Part shown: one piece after another, positions 1 through 8,107 of the stretch | How the letters are laid out: every line of letters starts with the position of its first letter | Numbering within the stretch: the first letter of the stretch is position 1 | Assembly: GCA_016194725.1 (NCBI GenBank) | Contig: JACQAW010000116.1 | Location: 1 to 15,585 of the forward strand | Length of the DNA stretch: 15,585 bases | Direction of reading: 5' to 3' | From: Deltaproteobacteria bacterium | Lineage (GTDB): Bacteria > Bdellovibrionota > UBA1018 > UBA923 | Program-made: the position numbers and the translations under genes | Notes under the pieces: model-generated | What the model was told of the DNA's origin: nothing | The model's input: only the letters and a program-made list of their open reading frames with translations | Databases searched by the model: none

Positions 1-359
1 AGGCCGTGCTGCCAGGGCCCCATTTCGATGTCGATATCGGAGTCGAGCTCTTTGGCGATGACAAACCCACGCACGGTGCCGTTGGGGTTCGCATCGGCGA
101 TGCACTGCTTTAGGAATTTATCGCCTTTGATGGACAGGCTGACGCGTTCGCCCGAGCGGCAGGTCGAAGCCAGCAGCAATGAGGCCATGAGCGCTTCGCC
201 CAGCGCCCGTGTTTCGGTTCTGCCCAGCTTGTGGCGTTGGCGCGCGTCTTCTATCAGCGCGGGGGCATAAATGGTGGTGGCCATCATGTTGCCGCCGATG
301 GCGATGCTTTTAATCCATTTGTCTTTGGATTCCGGGGATTCAGGGGTTACAGGGTTCAC
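1..359 (-). CDS. hslO: Hsp33 redox-regulated chaperone, N-terminal part (runs off the window)
   Basis: Hsp33 is a cytosolic holdase that is switched on by oxidation of a C-terminal zinc-binding Cys cluster. Only about 119 N-terminal residues lie in the window, so the zinc centre cannot be inspected. The translated part contains IYAPALIEDAR, then RALGEALMASLLLASTCRSG, then LSIKGDKFLKQCIADA and NGTVRGFV, which follow the Hsp33 N-terminal fold (LGE..TA..LLAS / L.IQGDGPL..L.ADA / G.VRGYV). The start is taken as GTG at 359-357: no in-frame ATG lies between it and the upstream stop (395-393), and GGAG sits 6 bases before it. It lies 55 bases downstream of the glycosyltransferase on the same strand, so the two may be co-transcribed. 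The family call is recognised from sequence; the gene is cut by the window edge. Confidence 0.85.
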   Translation of the reverse strand, partial: MNPVTPESPESKDKWIKSIAIGGNMMATTIYAPALIEDARQRHKLGRTETRALGEALMASLLLASTCRSGERVSLSIKGDKFLKQCIADANPNGTVRGFVIAKELDSDIDIEMGPWQHG

Positions 360-414
360 GGTGTGCTCCGCACGATATCTGGCTTCATAGTATCATAGAT
401 CTGCAAGGGAGGCT

Positions 415-1140
415 CTAGCCGCGACTGTTCAGTATTTCCATCGTAAGCGCGCGACCGCGTTCAAAATGCCCGGAATAGCTTTTCTTTCCACCGGTTGTGC
501 CTCTTCCCAGGTGGTGAATTCGAAGCGTGGGAGCAGGCAGCAGCTGCACGGCAAGCTGCTGGCAACGCAGGCTGAGCTCGACGTCTTCCCAGTAGCAAAA
601 ATAACGCTCGTCAAACCCACCCAGCCGCTCAAAGGCCGCGCGGTTCCATAGTGTCGCGGCAGCGGGGTAGTAGTCGGGAAATTGAATCTGCGTCATCGCC
701 GGGTCAAAATGGTGCGATAGCGCGCCGGTAACTTTCTCGAGCTTGCCGTGGGTGTAGGCGGGCTTGGAGCGATCGGAAAGATAATATACGGCTGGGCACA
801 GAATGACCGGCGCCGGTGTTTGAGGCAGCAGCTCCAGAGCCGCGAAAAAATCGGCGGCAAGCTCGGCGTCATTGGACAGCAGCAGCACCGAGTCTGTCGT
901 GGAATTGGCAAACGCGGCCCTTAGCCCGGCATTCATTCCCCGCGAGAACCCCTGGTTGGGGTCAAGTCGCACGGTGGGTTCGGTGCCGCTATAGGGAATA
1001 ACGGAACCGTTGTCAATCATGAGAATGCGGCTTCGTTCGGGGGCGGGGAATCTCAAAGCTCGGCTGACGCTCGCAATGCAGCGTGCAGTCATGGCGGGTT
1101 TGTTAAAAAAAAGAACCGCGGTGGTTACCTGCCTAGTCAT
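415..1140 (-). CDS. Family 2 glycosyltransferase (rhamnosyltransferase/WbbL-like)
   Basis: A predicted cytosolic GT-A sugar transferase, probably for surface polysaccharide or glycan synthesis, 241 residues. The motifs are in GT2 (COG1216-type) order: a short N-terminal strand VTTAVLFFN, IDNGS at about 43-46, NQGFSRGMNAG at 62-72, SNDAE at 89-93 in the place of the metal-binding DxD, and GGFDERYFCYWEDVELSLR at 174-192 with the acidic ED pair (185-186) expected to hold the catalytic base. No membrane segment is visible. It is shorter than the roughly 280-300 residues common in the group, and the C-terminus ends soon after the catalytic region. The ATG start is 60 bases from the divergent AMP-binding gene; an AAGGGG element lies 12 bases upstream, which is far for a ribosome site. 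Donor and acceptor sugars cannot be told from sequence. Confidence 0.85.
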   Translation of the reverse strand: MTRQVTTAVLFFNKPAMTARCIASVSRALRFPAPERSRILMIDNGSVIPYSGTEPTVRLDPNQGFSRGMNAGLRAAFANSTTDSVLLLSNDAELAADFFAALELLPQTPAPVILCPAVYYLSDRSKPAYTHGKLEKVTGALSHHFDPAMTQIQFPDYYPAAATLWNRAAFERLGGFDERYFCYWEDVELSLRCQQLAVQLLPAPTLRIHHLGRGTTGGKKSYSGHFERGRALTMEILNSRG

Positions 1141-1163
1141 CGGTAGTGGCGACCCCTTTTTCT

Positions 1164-1192
1164 TTGACGGAAGTACGATGGTTCGGGAAAAT
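1164..1192 (+). promoter_or_regulatory. Possible sigma-70-type promoter of the AMP-binding gene
   Basis: TTGACG (1164-1169), a 17-base spacer, then GAAAAT (1187-1192), only 8 bases before the ATG at 1201. The -35 matches the consensus at five of six positions and the -10 at four of six. No good Shine-Dalgarno sequence precedes the ATG (the nearest is GGGA about 12 bases away). If this promoter is real, the mRNA would have almost no leader. Weaker than the similar case before the gene at 8108. Confidence 0.35.
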
Positions 1193-1200
1193 GGATTATC

Positions 1201-2715
1201 ATGCTCATTTCACAAATATTTGCGCCGGTCGCCCTTAAAAACGGCGCGAAGATCGCATTCAAATACCTGGATAACGGCTATACGTACAAGGATTTCTGGG
1301 AAACATCGAGCCGCTTTTCCTATTATCTGCAAAAAGAAATCGGGCACGGCCTGCGCGTCGGACTATGGATGTCGGCTTGCCCCCAGCTTGCCTGCAGCAT
1401 CATTGCGCTCACGAACACGAAAAGCTGCGTGGTGCCGCTGAATCCCACTGCGGTGCCTGCCGACAACCTGTTCAAGATCAAGGACGCGGGTATCACCGTA
1501 ATTCTATGTTCGAGCGACCATTTAAAGGCGCTCAATACCTTGCTGCGCGAAAACGGCCTGTCGGCCATCAAGGTGATCGACATTGAAAGCAAACGCTGCG
1601 CGGAATATGACCCTACCTATTCGCCGCCGGCGGCACACGTGCCCGTTGAAAAGGACGAGATACTATTGCTCTACACCCCCGGAACCTCGGGCAAGGTGAA
1701 GGGGTGCCTGTTCAACCACACGGCACTGATTCAAGCCGTGAACTCGGTCAAGATGGCGGCAAAGCTCAATGGCACCGACACGGTTTTCACGCAGTATCCC
1801 TATAGTGACTCGTTCAACCTGATTCACTTTCTACTGGCGCCCCTGGCTGCCGGTGCCTCGGTACTTCTGTCCGACCACACCGAGCCGCCGGCGGTGCTGA
1901 GCCAGCTGGTCGAGCAGCGGGTCACGCGCATGGCGCCGCTGGTGCGCGAGCTTGAAGGTTTACTGACGTTTTCGATCGAAAATAAGATTCCCATCGTGCC
2001 GCTCAAGTTTTTCTGCATCGACAACCAGTTGCCCTTTGAAAAACCATTCTGGGATCTGCTGAAACGGGCTTGTAAGGTAGCCATTCTGAACTCGTATGGG
2101 CTGACCGAGTATCTGGGAACCGTGGCGATGTCGTCACCCGACACGCCCGTGGATGCCGCCAAGCCGGGATTTCTTGGGCCGGCGGTAACGGCCGCGAAGC
2201 TGCGGTTGGTGGACGACGGCAATGACGAGATTGATAAAAAAAAGCCGCAGCTTGGGCATCTGCTGGTCATGGGCCCGCAGCTGATGAGCAAATACCTGAA
2301 CCTGCCCGAAGAGCAAAAGTTCGCGGTGCGCGGCACCTGGCTGCATACGGGCGACATCGTGGCCATCGACTCCGAGGGCCGGGTGACCTTTCATGACCGC
2401 AAAAACGACATGGTTACGGTGGCCGGCAAGAAGGTCAAGCCGCGCGAAATCGAGCCGGTGGTGCGCACGATACCCCAGGTGGCCGAATGCGCTTTCATCG
2501 GAACCGGCGACCGCCTGGGCAAACCGATTACCGCGGTCGTCATCGAACGCGTGGCGGGTGCCAAGCTAAACGAGGTCGAGGTGCGCGAGCATCTGAAGAC
2601 GCGGCTTCCGGTGCAGAAGATGCCAGGCGCGATTTTCTTCACGGACGTCATGCCACGCACGCCCAATGGCGTAATCAACCGCGGCAAGCTGCGGTCGCTG
2701 TTTGACGGGGCTTGA
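1201..2715 (+). CDS. AMP-binding acyl-CoA synthetase-like protein lacking the A10 lysine
   Basis: A member of the ANL superfamily, whose enzymes activate a carboxylate with ATP to an acyl-adenylate and then form a thioester; 504 residues, a normal length. Visible core motifs: phosphate loop YTPGTSGKVKG at 158-168 (usual form YTSGTTGxPKG, so Ser, Thr and Pro are altered), NSYGLTE at 297-303, LHTGD at 381-385, and HDRKND at 398-403 followed by VAGKKVKPREIE. The C-terminal A10 motif reads PRTPNGVINRGKL; the position normally held by the catalytic lysine (GK in PKTxxGK) is Val491, codon GTA. In characterised family members this lysine is needed for adenylation, so the protein may not perform that half-reaction or may have another role. 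No signal peptide is seen. The ATG is the only start after the in-frame stop at 1165-1167. Substrate unknown. Confidence 0.8.
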   Translation: MLISQIFAPVALKNGAKIAFKYLDNGYTYKDFWETSSRFSYYLQKEIGHGLRVGLWMSACPQLACSIIALTNTKSCVVPLNPTAVPADNLFKIKDAGITVILCSSDHLKALNTLLRENGLSAIKVIDIESKRCAEYDPTYSPPAAHVPVEKDEILLLYTPGTSGKVKGCLFNHTALIQAVNSVKMAAKLNGTDTVFTQYPYSDSFNLIHFLLAPLAAGASVLLSDHTEPPAVLSQLVEQRVTRMAPLVRELEGLLTFSIENKIPIVPLKFFCIDNQLPFEKPFWDLLKRACKVAILNSYGLTEYLGTVAMSSPDTPVDAAKPGFLGPAVTAAKLRLVDDGNDEIDKKKPQLGHLLVMGPQLMSKYLNLPEEQKFAVRGTWLHTGDIVAIDSEGRVTFHDRKNDMVTVAGKKVKPREIEPVVRTIPQVAECAFIGTGDRLGKPITAVVIERVAGAKLNEVEVREHLKTRLPVQKMPGAIFFTDVMPRTPNGVINRGKLRSLFDGA

Positions 2716-2983
2716 AGGCGCCGCCCGGGGTCCAGCTCGTGAACGGTGACCCGTAACCGGTGATCTGACCTGTGAACTGATTCAGTTTACTGGGCCTTCT
2801 GCCCACGCCAGGACGGGCATTGCGGCCTTTTGAGCCGCTGCTGCCGGGACCCGGTAAATAATACAGGGGTGTCGCGCGCCTCGACGCTTTTCAGGCCTTT
2901 TTCGGGGTCTAAGTGCTGATTTTAATGAATTAAACGGGGGGCACACCGTATGCACATTGGCGGCCTGTTCCGGAGGATTTTTT
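2716..2983. other. Intergenic region, 268 bases
   Basis: No credible gene is seen. Besides the hairpin at 2772-2790 it holds GCGGC/GCCGC (2822-2826 with 2834-2838), the palindrome CCGGG-A-CCCGG (2844-2854), and an AT-rich patch TTTAAT-GA-ATTAAA (2921-2934) that could be a -10 region or operator for the following secreted protein; its best -35 candidate is poor. The words GGGGTCCAG (2727-2735) and GTAACCGG (2753-2760) occur again in the gap at 8756-8932. Confidence 0.4.
2772..2790. other. Short palindromic hairpin after the AMP-binding gene
   Basis: The arms GTGAACTG (2772-2779) and CAGTTTAC (2783-2790) pair over 8 positions with one G-T wobble around a 3-base loop. No T-run follows on either strand, so it is not a standard intrinsic terminator. 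It may be a factor-dependent 3' end, an operator, or chance. Confidence 0.3.
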
Positions 2984-4168
2984 ATGATTATCGCCAAATG
3001 GGTCATTGTCGCGTTTTTAGGTTTTACCGCGGTTTTCGCCAGCGATCTGAGGGCCTACGAGACGAGGTCGAAACATCCGTCGGCCGATCAGCTGGCGGCC
3101 TCGGGCAAGCTTACCGCTTCGATGAGCGACCACATCAGTGCGATCATTCAAAACCTGGGTGTCGACGTCGACATCTCGAACTGGGTGCTGAACGAGAAAA
3201 AGGGCGACGTCGAACGCACTTTGAATGCCATCGACAGCTCGGCTTTCTACGGGGCTTTTCCGCAGCTGCTCGAGAAATGTTCGATCAAGGTAACCAAAAT
3301 CAACCTGACCACGTCCACGTTTCCCTCGTCGGGCGATTTGATGGTCGATACATTTGAGCCAAGCCTGCTTTCGAAGCTCGCCGCCCTGCCCGCGCAGTGC
3401 GAAGCGATTGCCGCCGGTGTGCAGGATGCCACCGGCAGCGCCGCGCCCCACACAGTTTCGGTCAATACGGACGACATTTTTCACGGGCGCCTGACGCCGG
3501 GCATGGTGAACCAATGGGCGGGCGCCATCAAGAGCACCAAGTTCATCGCCGCCCTGGATGACTATTCGCGTGAATGCCGCACTCCCGTGACCGACATTCG
3601 TCTGGGCACGTATTCGAGCTACTCGCAGTCGGATAAACAGCAGATTTTCAGCGTTGGCGACGGCCCGGCCGAAGCTACCCGTCGCTTGACGGCTGCTGCC
3701 TCGGCCTGCGCCAAGGTTGTTCCAGCGCTTACCGAGCTGAACGCGAAGTACGCGATTCAGGATCAGGGCGTGCTTTTTTCCATCGAAGGCCAGGACTTCT
3801 TTCAAAAACGTTTCAGCGCGGCCCAGGTGCTGGCCTGGATCAGGTTTTTTGAAAGTGACGCCGCCCGCATCGGGCAGCTCAAGGCTTCTGTTCTCAAGAA
3901 TTCGAAGAAATATGATTTCAGCGAGCTCAAGCGTTGCATGGCCGACTCTTCGAAGAGCGAGGCCGCTTGCAATAAGTTCGTTGTCAGCGTGAATTTCGCG
4001 ACTTTCAACGACATCATGCACCCCGGTGTCTTTACCACGCTGCTGTTCATGATGCTGGGTGATCCGATCATCATGCCCTTGCTCATGAATCTGAGCGCTC
4101 AGATCAAGGGCCCGCCCGTGTATCTCGACGTAACCCGGGCCCCCAACGTGCCCACGAGCTTCAAGTAA
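2984..4168 (+). CDS. Secreted protein of unknown function
   Basis: A 394-residue protein that I do not recognise. It opens with a Sec signal peptide: MIIAKW, a hydrophobic stretch VIVAFLGFTAVFA, then SDLRA-YE, so it is probably periplasmic or exported. The mature part is mixed alpha/beta, with about six cysteines, several (QCEA, ECRT, ACAK, RCMA, ACNK) in the middle and C-terminal half, consistent with disulfides. A hydrophobic segment TTLLFMMLGDPIIMPLLMNL lies near the C-terminus and could be a membrane anchor or buried core. The ATG at 2984 is chosen because GGAGG (2972-2976) sits just upstream; the frame stays open to a TTG at 2957, which lacks that support. It stands between the AMP-binding gene and the signalling operon, with no clear partner. 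Confidence 0.75.
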   Translation: MIIAKWVIVAFLGFTAVFASDLRAYETRSKHPSADQLAASGKLTASMSDHISAIIQNLGVDVDISNWVLNEKKGDVERTLNAIDSSAFYGAFPQLLEKCSIKVTKINLTTSTFPSSGDLMVDTFEPSLLSKLAALPAQCEAIAAGVQDATGSAAPHTVSVNTDDIFHGRLTPGMVNQWAGAIKSTKFIAALDDYSRECRTPVTDIRLGTYSSYSQSDKQQIFSVGDGPAEATRRLTAAASACAKVVPALTELNAKYAIQDQGVLFSIEGQDFFQKRFSAAQVLAWIRFFESDAARIGQLKASVLKNSKKYDFSELKRCMADSSKSEAACNKFVVSVNFATFNDIMHPGVFTTLLFMMLGDPIIMPLLMNLSAQIKGPPVYLDVTRAPNVPTSFK

Positions 4169-4205
4169 CGGGGAACAACCGGGAAATTTATTCCGCGTCA
4201 ATGCC

Positions 4206-4234
4206 GACACAGGTGCTTCCGATAGGAAGTTGTC
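4206..4234 (+). promoter_or_regulatory. Small hairpin in the leader of the HDOD operon
   Basis: CTTCC (4216-4220), loop GATA, GGAAG (4225-4229), enclosed by GACA (4206-4209) and TGTC (4231-4234). It lies between the secreted-protein gene and the GGAGGG ribosome site (4247-4252) of the HDOD gene. There is no T-run, so a terminator is unlikely; it may be a leader structure or chance. Confidence 0.25.
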
Positions 4235-4261
4235 AGGTCATGGTGCGGAGGGATTCCCAGA

Positions 4262-5158
4262 ATGTCCAAGCCGGCGTTTGCAGATGCTCAGGTCCCAAAA
4301 GGGTTCAATAAACTGCTCGAGAAGTTAAACGACATTCCCACGCTGCCCATCGTGGCCAGCAAGGTGAATGACCTGATTAACAATCCCAACTCCAGCGCGG
4401 CGGACATTGCAGGAATTCTAAAGAAGGACCAGGTGCTCACCGCCAAGGTCCTGAAGCTCATCAACTCATCCTACTATGGCATTCCAGGCGAAGTTACCGA
4501 CGTGCGCCGGGCGCTGGCCTTTCTGGGATTCAATACGCTGGCGCAGCTGGTGCTGGGCCTGAGCGTATTTTCGCTTTTCCCGGGCGAAGGTGACCAGGAA
4601 TTTCCGCTGGTCGATTTTTGGCGCCATGCCCTGGCCACCGCGGTCTGCAGCGAGCTGATCGCCAAGCGGGTCAAATACTCCAAGCCCGAGGAATGTTTTA
4701 CGTGTGGCCTGCTGCACGACATCGGAAAGATCGTCATGCACGAAATAGCCCACGACATGTTCGTCAATGTGGTGCAGTACGCCCGCGAGCATAAAATAAG
4801 CTTCATCGAGGCCGAAGGCGCGCTTGACGTTCCCAACCATGCCTTTCTTGGGGAGTATATCGCGGCGAAGTGGGGACTGCCCGCCGTTATTCGCAGCGCA
4901 ATCCGCTACCATCACCTGGACGTGCGCACGGCGGCCACCATTTTGCCGGGAACCAAACCCCCGATTTATATCGTTTCGCTGGCCAATGCGCTGGTGGTGA
5001 ACATCGGAATCGGCCACTCGGGCGATTACTCGGACGGCAATATGAAACCTTATATGTACGAGGCGCTGGGCCTTACGCCGAGCGACCTGGAACAAATCAA
5101 AGCGCAAACCTTGGAAGAGATGAAAAAGGCCGGCTCGTTTTTGGCCGTCAAAGCCTGA
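4262..5158 (+). CDS. HDOD-domain signalling protein
   Basis: HDOD is a helical, HD-like output or scaffold domain often found with two-component and c-di-GMP proteins. This 298-residue protein is almost entirely the domain: IPTLPIVASKVNDLINNP near residue 26, DIAGILKKDQVLTAKVLKLINSSYYG, the DVRRALAFLG...LAQLVLGLSVFSLF segment, then GLLHDIGKIV with His152-Asp153. The HD pair is followed by further His residues (HEIAHD, YHHLD), so some metal-binding potential cannot be ruled out, although HDOD proteins are generally thought not to be phosphodiesterases. There is no signal peptide or membrane segment. GGAGGG 9 bases before the ATG is a strong ribosome site. Its stop is 18 bases from the histidine kinase, so it probably heads a three-gene operon. 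Confidence 0.9.
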   Translation: MSKPAFADAQVPKGFNKLLEKLNDIPTLPIVASKVNDLINNPNSSAADIAGILKKDQVLTAKVLKLINSSYYGIPGEVTDVRRALAFLGFNTLAQLVLGLSVFSLFPGEGDQEFPLVDFWRHALATAVCSELIAKRVKYSKPEECFTCGLLHDIGKIVMHEIAHDMFVNVVQYAREHKISFIEAEGALDVPNHAFLGEYIAAKWGLPAVIRSAIRYHHLDVRTAATILPGTKPPIYIVSLANALVVNIGIGHSGDYSDGNMKPYMYEALGLTPSDLEQIKAQTLEEMKKAGSFLAVKA

Positions 5159-5176
5159 TAATGATGATGGGAATTC

Positions 5177-6460
5177 ATGGCTGTTAACAGAAAATCAGCG
5201 AAGCGGCTTCAGATCCTGCCCGGGGGAAAAGGCGTAAAGCCTTCCGCGGGCCTTGCCGTACGGCGTCGTACGGATGCCGGCGAAGTCGCCAGCGAGAAGG
5301 ATAACTTCGAGGTCTTGTTTGAAAATGCCAATGACGCCATTATCGTCATCGACCTGAATCATGGCGAAATTACCGCTGCCAACAACGCGGCTCTGGAGCT
5401 TACGGGGTACCTGCGCGAGGAGCTGCTGCACAAGAGCGCTGAGATGCTCTTTCCCGTGCACGACGCCGCGCCGGTCTTCAGCCAACCGCTCAGCTGGGCG
5501 CATGTTGAAAACAACGGGCTCTTCGAAGACATCGTGCTCAAGGCAAAAGACGGCTATCCCCGATTCGTCAGCCTTTCGGCGCGTACCTCGCGCCTGAATG
5601 ACTCGCGCGTATCGATGTGCATTATTCGCGACATCGCCGAGAAAAAGAACATGGAGCGCGACCTGATTACCAAGCACACCGAGCTGCGCAACGCTTTCGT
5701 GAGCCTGGAAAAAGCGAACGCCGAACTCAAGTCGATGCAGGAAACGCTGGTACAGTCGGGCAAGCTGGCCGCGTTGGGCGAGCTTGCCGCCGGTATAGCC
5801 CACGAGCTCAATCAGCCGCTGACCGTCGTGAAGGGTTTTGCGCAAGAGGCGATTGCCGCCACCGATGCCACCGCGCCCAATTCCGAGCATCTGAACTACT
5901 GCCTGACCGAGGTGGTGCAGGGTGCCGACAAGATGGAGCGCATTATCTCGCACCTGCGCAACTTCACTCGTAAGAGCACCGAGGATTTCAAATGGGTCGA
6001 CGTGAACGCGGTGATTGACGAGTCGCTTGTCATGCTGGACAAGCAGCTGCGCAGCCGTGGCATCCGCGTCGAAAAACATTATGGCACCGGCCTGCCCGAA
6101 GTTTACTGCAACCCTTTTCAGCTGGAGCAGGTGTTCATCAATCTGACCACCAACGCCCGCGACGCCATCGAAGCCAAACGCGAGAACAGTGGGCTCATCG
6201 AGATTCACACCCAGAGCGAGGGTGGAAAGCTGGTCGAAATTCGTTTTTCCGACAATGGCGTGGGCATTGCCGAAACCAGCAAGGGCAAGATTTTCAATCC
6301 CTTCTTCACCACCAAGGAAGTGGGCAAGGGCATGGGACTGGGGCTTTCGATCTCTTATGGAATTCTGAACCGCATCAACGCTTCGATTTTGGTGGAGTCG
6401 GCCGTGGGGCGGGGAACGCTTTTTACGATTAAACTTCCGGTGGATTATCGGAAGCACTAG
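5177..6460 (+). CDS. Soluble PAS-domain sensor histidine kinase (NtrB-like)
   Basis: A cytosolic sensor kinase of 427 residues that should autophosphorylate and pass phosphate to the regulator encoded next. Order: basic N-terminus (1-40); PAS domain about 42-155 (NFEVLFENANDAIIVIDLN through IIRDIAEKKNMERDL); coiled linker (KHTELRNAFVSLEKANAELKS); dimerisation/phospho-acceptor helix GELAAGIAHELNQPLTVVKG with His209; HATPase with N-box FINLTTNARDAI near 322-330, G1 SDNGVGI, F-box NPFFTTK and G2 GKGMGLGLSI. All catalytic motifs look intact. No transmembrane helix is present, so the PAS domain likely senses an internal cue or partner. A GGGA lies 5 bases before the ATG. It follows the HDOD gene by 18 bases and precedes the NtrC-type gene by 13 bases. 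Confidence 0.93.
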   Translation: MAVNRKSAKRLQILPGGKGVKPSAGLAVRRRTDAGEVASEKDNFEVLFENANDAIIVIDLNHGEITAANNAALELTGYLREELLHKSAEMLFPVHDAAPVFSQPLSWAHVENNGLFEDIVLKAKDGYPRFVSLSARTSRLNDSRVSMCIIRDIAEKKNMERDLITKHTELRNAFVSLEKANAELKSMQETLVQSGKLAALGELAAGIAHELNQPLTVVKGFAQEAIAATDATAPNSEHLNYCLTEVVQGADKMERIISHLRNFTRKSTEDFKWVDVNAVIDESLVMLDKQLRSRGIRVEKHYGTGLPEVYCNPFQLEQVFINLTTNARDAIEAKRENSGLIEIHTQSEGGKLVEIRFSDNGVGIAETSKGKIFNPFFTTKEVGKGMGLGLSISYGILNRINASILVESAVGRGTLFTIKLPVDYRKH

Positions 6461-6473
6461 ACGAGGACAAGGC

Positions 6474-8057
6474 ATGGGAACACAGATTTTGGTAGTCGAT
6501 GATGAAGAGGCGATTCGCAAGCTGCTCGCGACCCGGTTTTCGCGCGAGGGTTGGGCGGTGACAACGGCCGAGGACGGCGCCAAGGCGGTGGAAGCCGCGG
6601 TGAGAACGCACCCCACGGTAATCGTAACCGACATCAAGATGCCGGGCCTGGACGGCTTTCAGCTCATCACCGAGCTTCGCAAGCGGGGCCAGGAGTGCCC
6701 GATCATCATGATCACCGGGCACGTCGAAAAAGAATGCGCCATCGAGGCCATTCATCGCGGCGCCTTTGACTACCTGGAAAAGCCTTTCGACATGGAGGAA
6801 ATCGCCGTTGTCGTCAAGCGTGCCATCGAGCGCGAAGAGCTGCGTCGCGCGAACGCGCAGCTGCTTTCGAATCTCGACGAGGCCAATAAACGGCTGGCAA
6901 GCCAGCTCGAGGTCAAAACCGAGCTGCTGGGGCGCAACGCGACGTCGGCAGGGGGAAATGGCGCTGAGGATATTCTGATAGGGAAGTCGTCGCACATCGA
7001 AGGCTTGAAGTCGATGGCGCGCACCGTGGCCGAAAGCTTCGTGGGTGACAATGACCCAGTGGTGCTGGTAACCGGCGAAAGCGGCACGGGCAAGGAAATG
7101 GTAGCCCGCTACATGCATGCGATTGCTTTTCCGAAAGACAAGCCCTTTGTCGCCATCAACTGTGCCGCGTTTCCGGACACGTTGCTTGAAAGCGAGCTTT
7201 TCGGCTACGAGAAAGGCGCCTTTACGGGTGCCCAGACCCGCAAGCTTGGGCTGTTCGAGCTTGCCAGCGGCGGCACGCTCTTTCTGGACGAAATCGGCGA
7301 AATGGAGCTGCGCATGCAGGCCAAGCTTTTGCGGGCGCTGCAGGAACGCGTGATTCGGCGATTGGGCGGCACCACCGATATTGCGGTCAAGCCGCACATT
7401 ATCGCCGCGACCAACCGCGACCTGGCCAAAATGGTCAGCGCACAGACTTTTCGCGAAGACCTTTACTACCGCCTGAATACGCTGCCGCTGGCCGTGGCGC
7501 CCCTGCGAAGCCGCCCGGACGACATTGAGGTGCTTGCGCACTTTTTTCTGAACCAGGTATCGTTAGGACGTGGCAAGAAATTTAATGGTTTTTCGCCCAA
7601 CGCCTTGCGTGCCTTGGCCGGCTACAAATGGCCGGGAAACATTCGCGAGCTGAAGAGCGTGGTCGAGCGAGCCGTGATTCTGGAAAAAGGCCCGGTCCTC
7701 GAGCTCTCGCATCTGCGTCAGGAGCACCTGCATGCCCGAAATACCGATGGGGGCACGACGGCAGAGGTCAACGGCGCAGCTGACAGGCCGAATGCGGGTA
7801 AAAACGGAGATGCGACTTCCGACGCCAGCGGCATCGTGTTGAACTTTCCAAAGACGTCGGACAAGAGCCTGTCCGACTTGCGCAAGGAAATGGACGAGCG
7901 CCTGGTGCGTCAGATCCTGATACAGACGCTCAGCGCCGAACAGGGCAACGTGTCGGCGGTAGCCCGCGTGCTGCGGCTGGATCGGGCGAACTTGCTGCGC
8001 ATGCTGAAGCGCTATACCATCGAGCCCGAACTATTCCGCAACAAAGAGGCGAGCTGA
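6474..8057 (+). CDS. NtrC-family sigma-54-dependent response regulator
   Basis: A 527-residue activator of sigma-54 RNA polymerase, probably controlled by the adjacent kinase. Receiver (1-about 120): acidic pair VVDDEE, phospho-acceptor Asp53 in VTDIKMPGLDG, MITGH, EKPF. A coiled linker (REELRRANAQLL...) follows. AAA+ domain: Walker A GESGTGKE (201-208), the sigma-54-contacting loop GAFTGA intact at 248-253, Walker B FLDE with Asp272-Glu273, then NRDL and FREDLYYRLN. A Ser/Asn/Gly-rich linker about 425-465 leads to a Fis-type helix-turn-helix at about 491-516 (GNVSAVARVLRLDRANLLRML). Everything needed for phosphorylation, ATP hydrolysis and DNA binding appears present. GAGGA 6 bases before the ATG supports the start. 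I found no convincing -24/-12 promoter inside the window, so its targets are probably elsewhere. Confidence 0.95.
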   Translation: MGTQILVVDDEEAIRKLLATRFSREGWAVTTAEDGAKAVEAAVRTHPTVIVTDIKMPGLDGFQLITELRKRGQECPIIMITGHVEKECAIEAIHRGAFDYLEKPFDMEEIAVVVKRAIEREELRRANAQLLSNLDEANKRLASQLEVKTELLGRNATSAGGNGAEDILIGKSSHIEGLKSMARTVAESFVGDNDPVVLVTGESGTGKEMVARYMHAIAFPKDKPFVAINCAAFPDTLLESELFGYEKGAFTGAQTRKLGLFELASGGTLFLDEIGEMELRMQAKLLRALQERVIRRLGGTTDIAVKPHIIAATNRDLAKMVSAQTFREDLYYRLNTLPLAVAPLRSRPDDIEVLAHFFLNQVSLGRGKKFNGFSPNALRALAGYKWPGNIRELKSVVERAVILEKGPVLELSHLRQEHLHARNTDGGTTAEVNGAADRPNAGKNGDATSDASGIVLNFPKTSDKSLSDLRKEMDERLVRQILIQTLSAEQGNVSAVARVLRLDRANLLRMLKRYTIEPELFRNKEAS

Positions 8058-8072
8058 GCAACGCGCAGCTTT

Positions 8073-8101
8073 TTGACCTCCTCGTTTGGATTCGCTAGAT
8101 T
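8073..8101 (+). promoter_or_regulatory. Sigma-70-type promoter giving a probable leaderless mRNA
   Basis: TTGACC (8073-8078), 17-base spacer, TAGATT (8096-8101). The A of the next ATG is at 8108, 7 bases after the -10, exactly where transcription would be expected to start. No Shine-Dalgarno sequence lies between. It falls in the 50-base gap after the NtrC-type gene, so the downstream gene can be expressed apart from the operon. Confidence 0.55.
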
Positions 8102-8107
8102 GACGGC

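Noticed and set aside
28..270. 80-codon plus-strand frame at the left edge
   Set aside because: It lies opposite the hslO coding sequence, which is recognisable as Hsp33.
3017..7541. Very long minus-strand open frames opposite the secreted protein, the PAS kinase and the NtrC-type regulator (370-480 codons)
   Set aside because: The plus-strand products carry clear domains or a signal peptide. The antisense frames show no motifs and are the usual by-product of GC-rich third codon positions.
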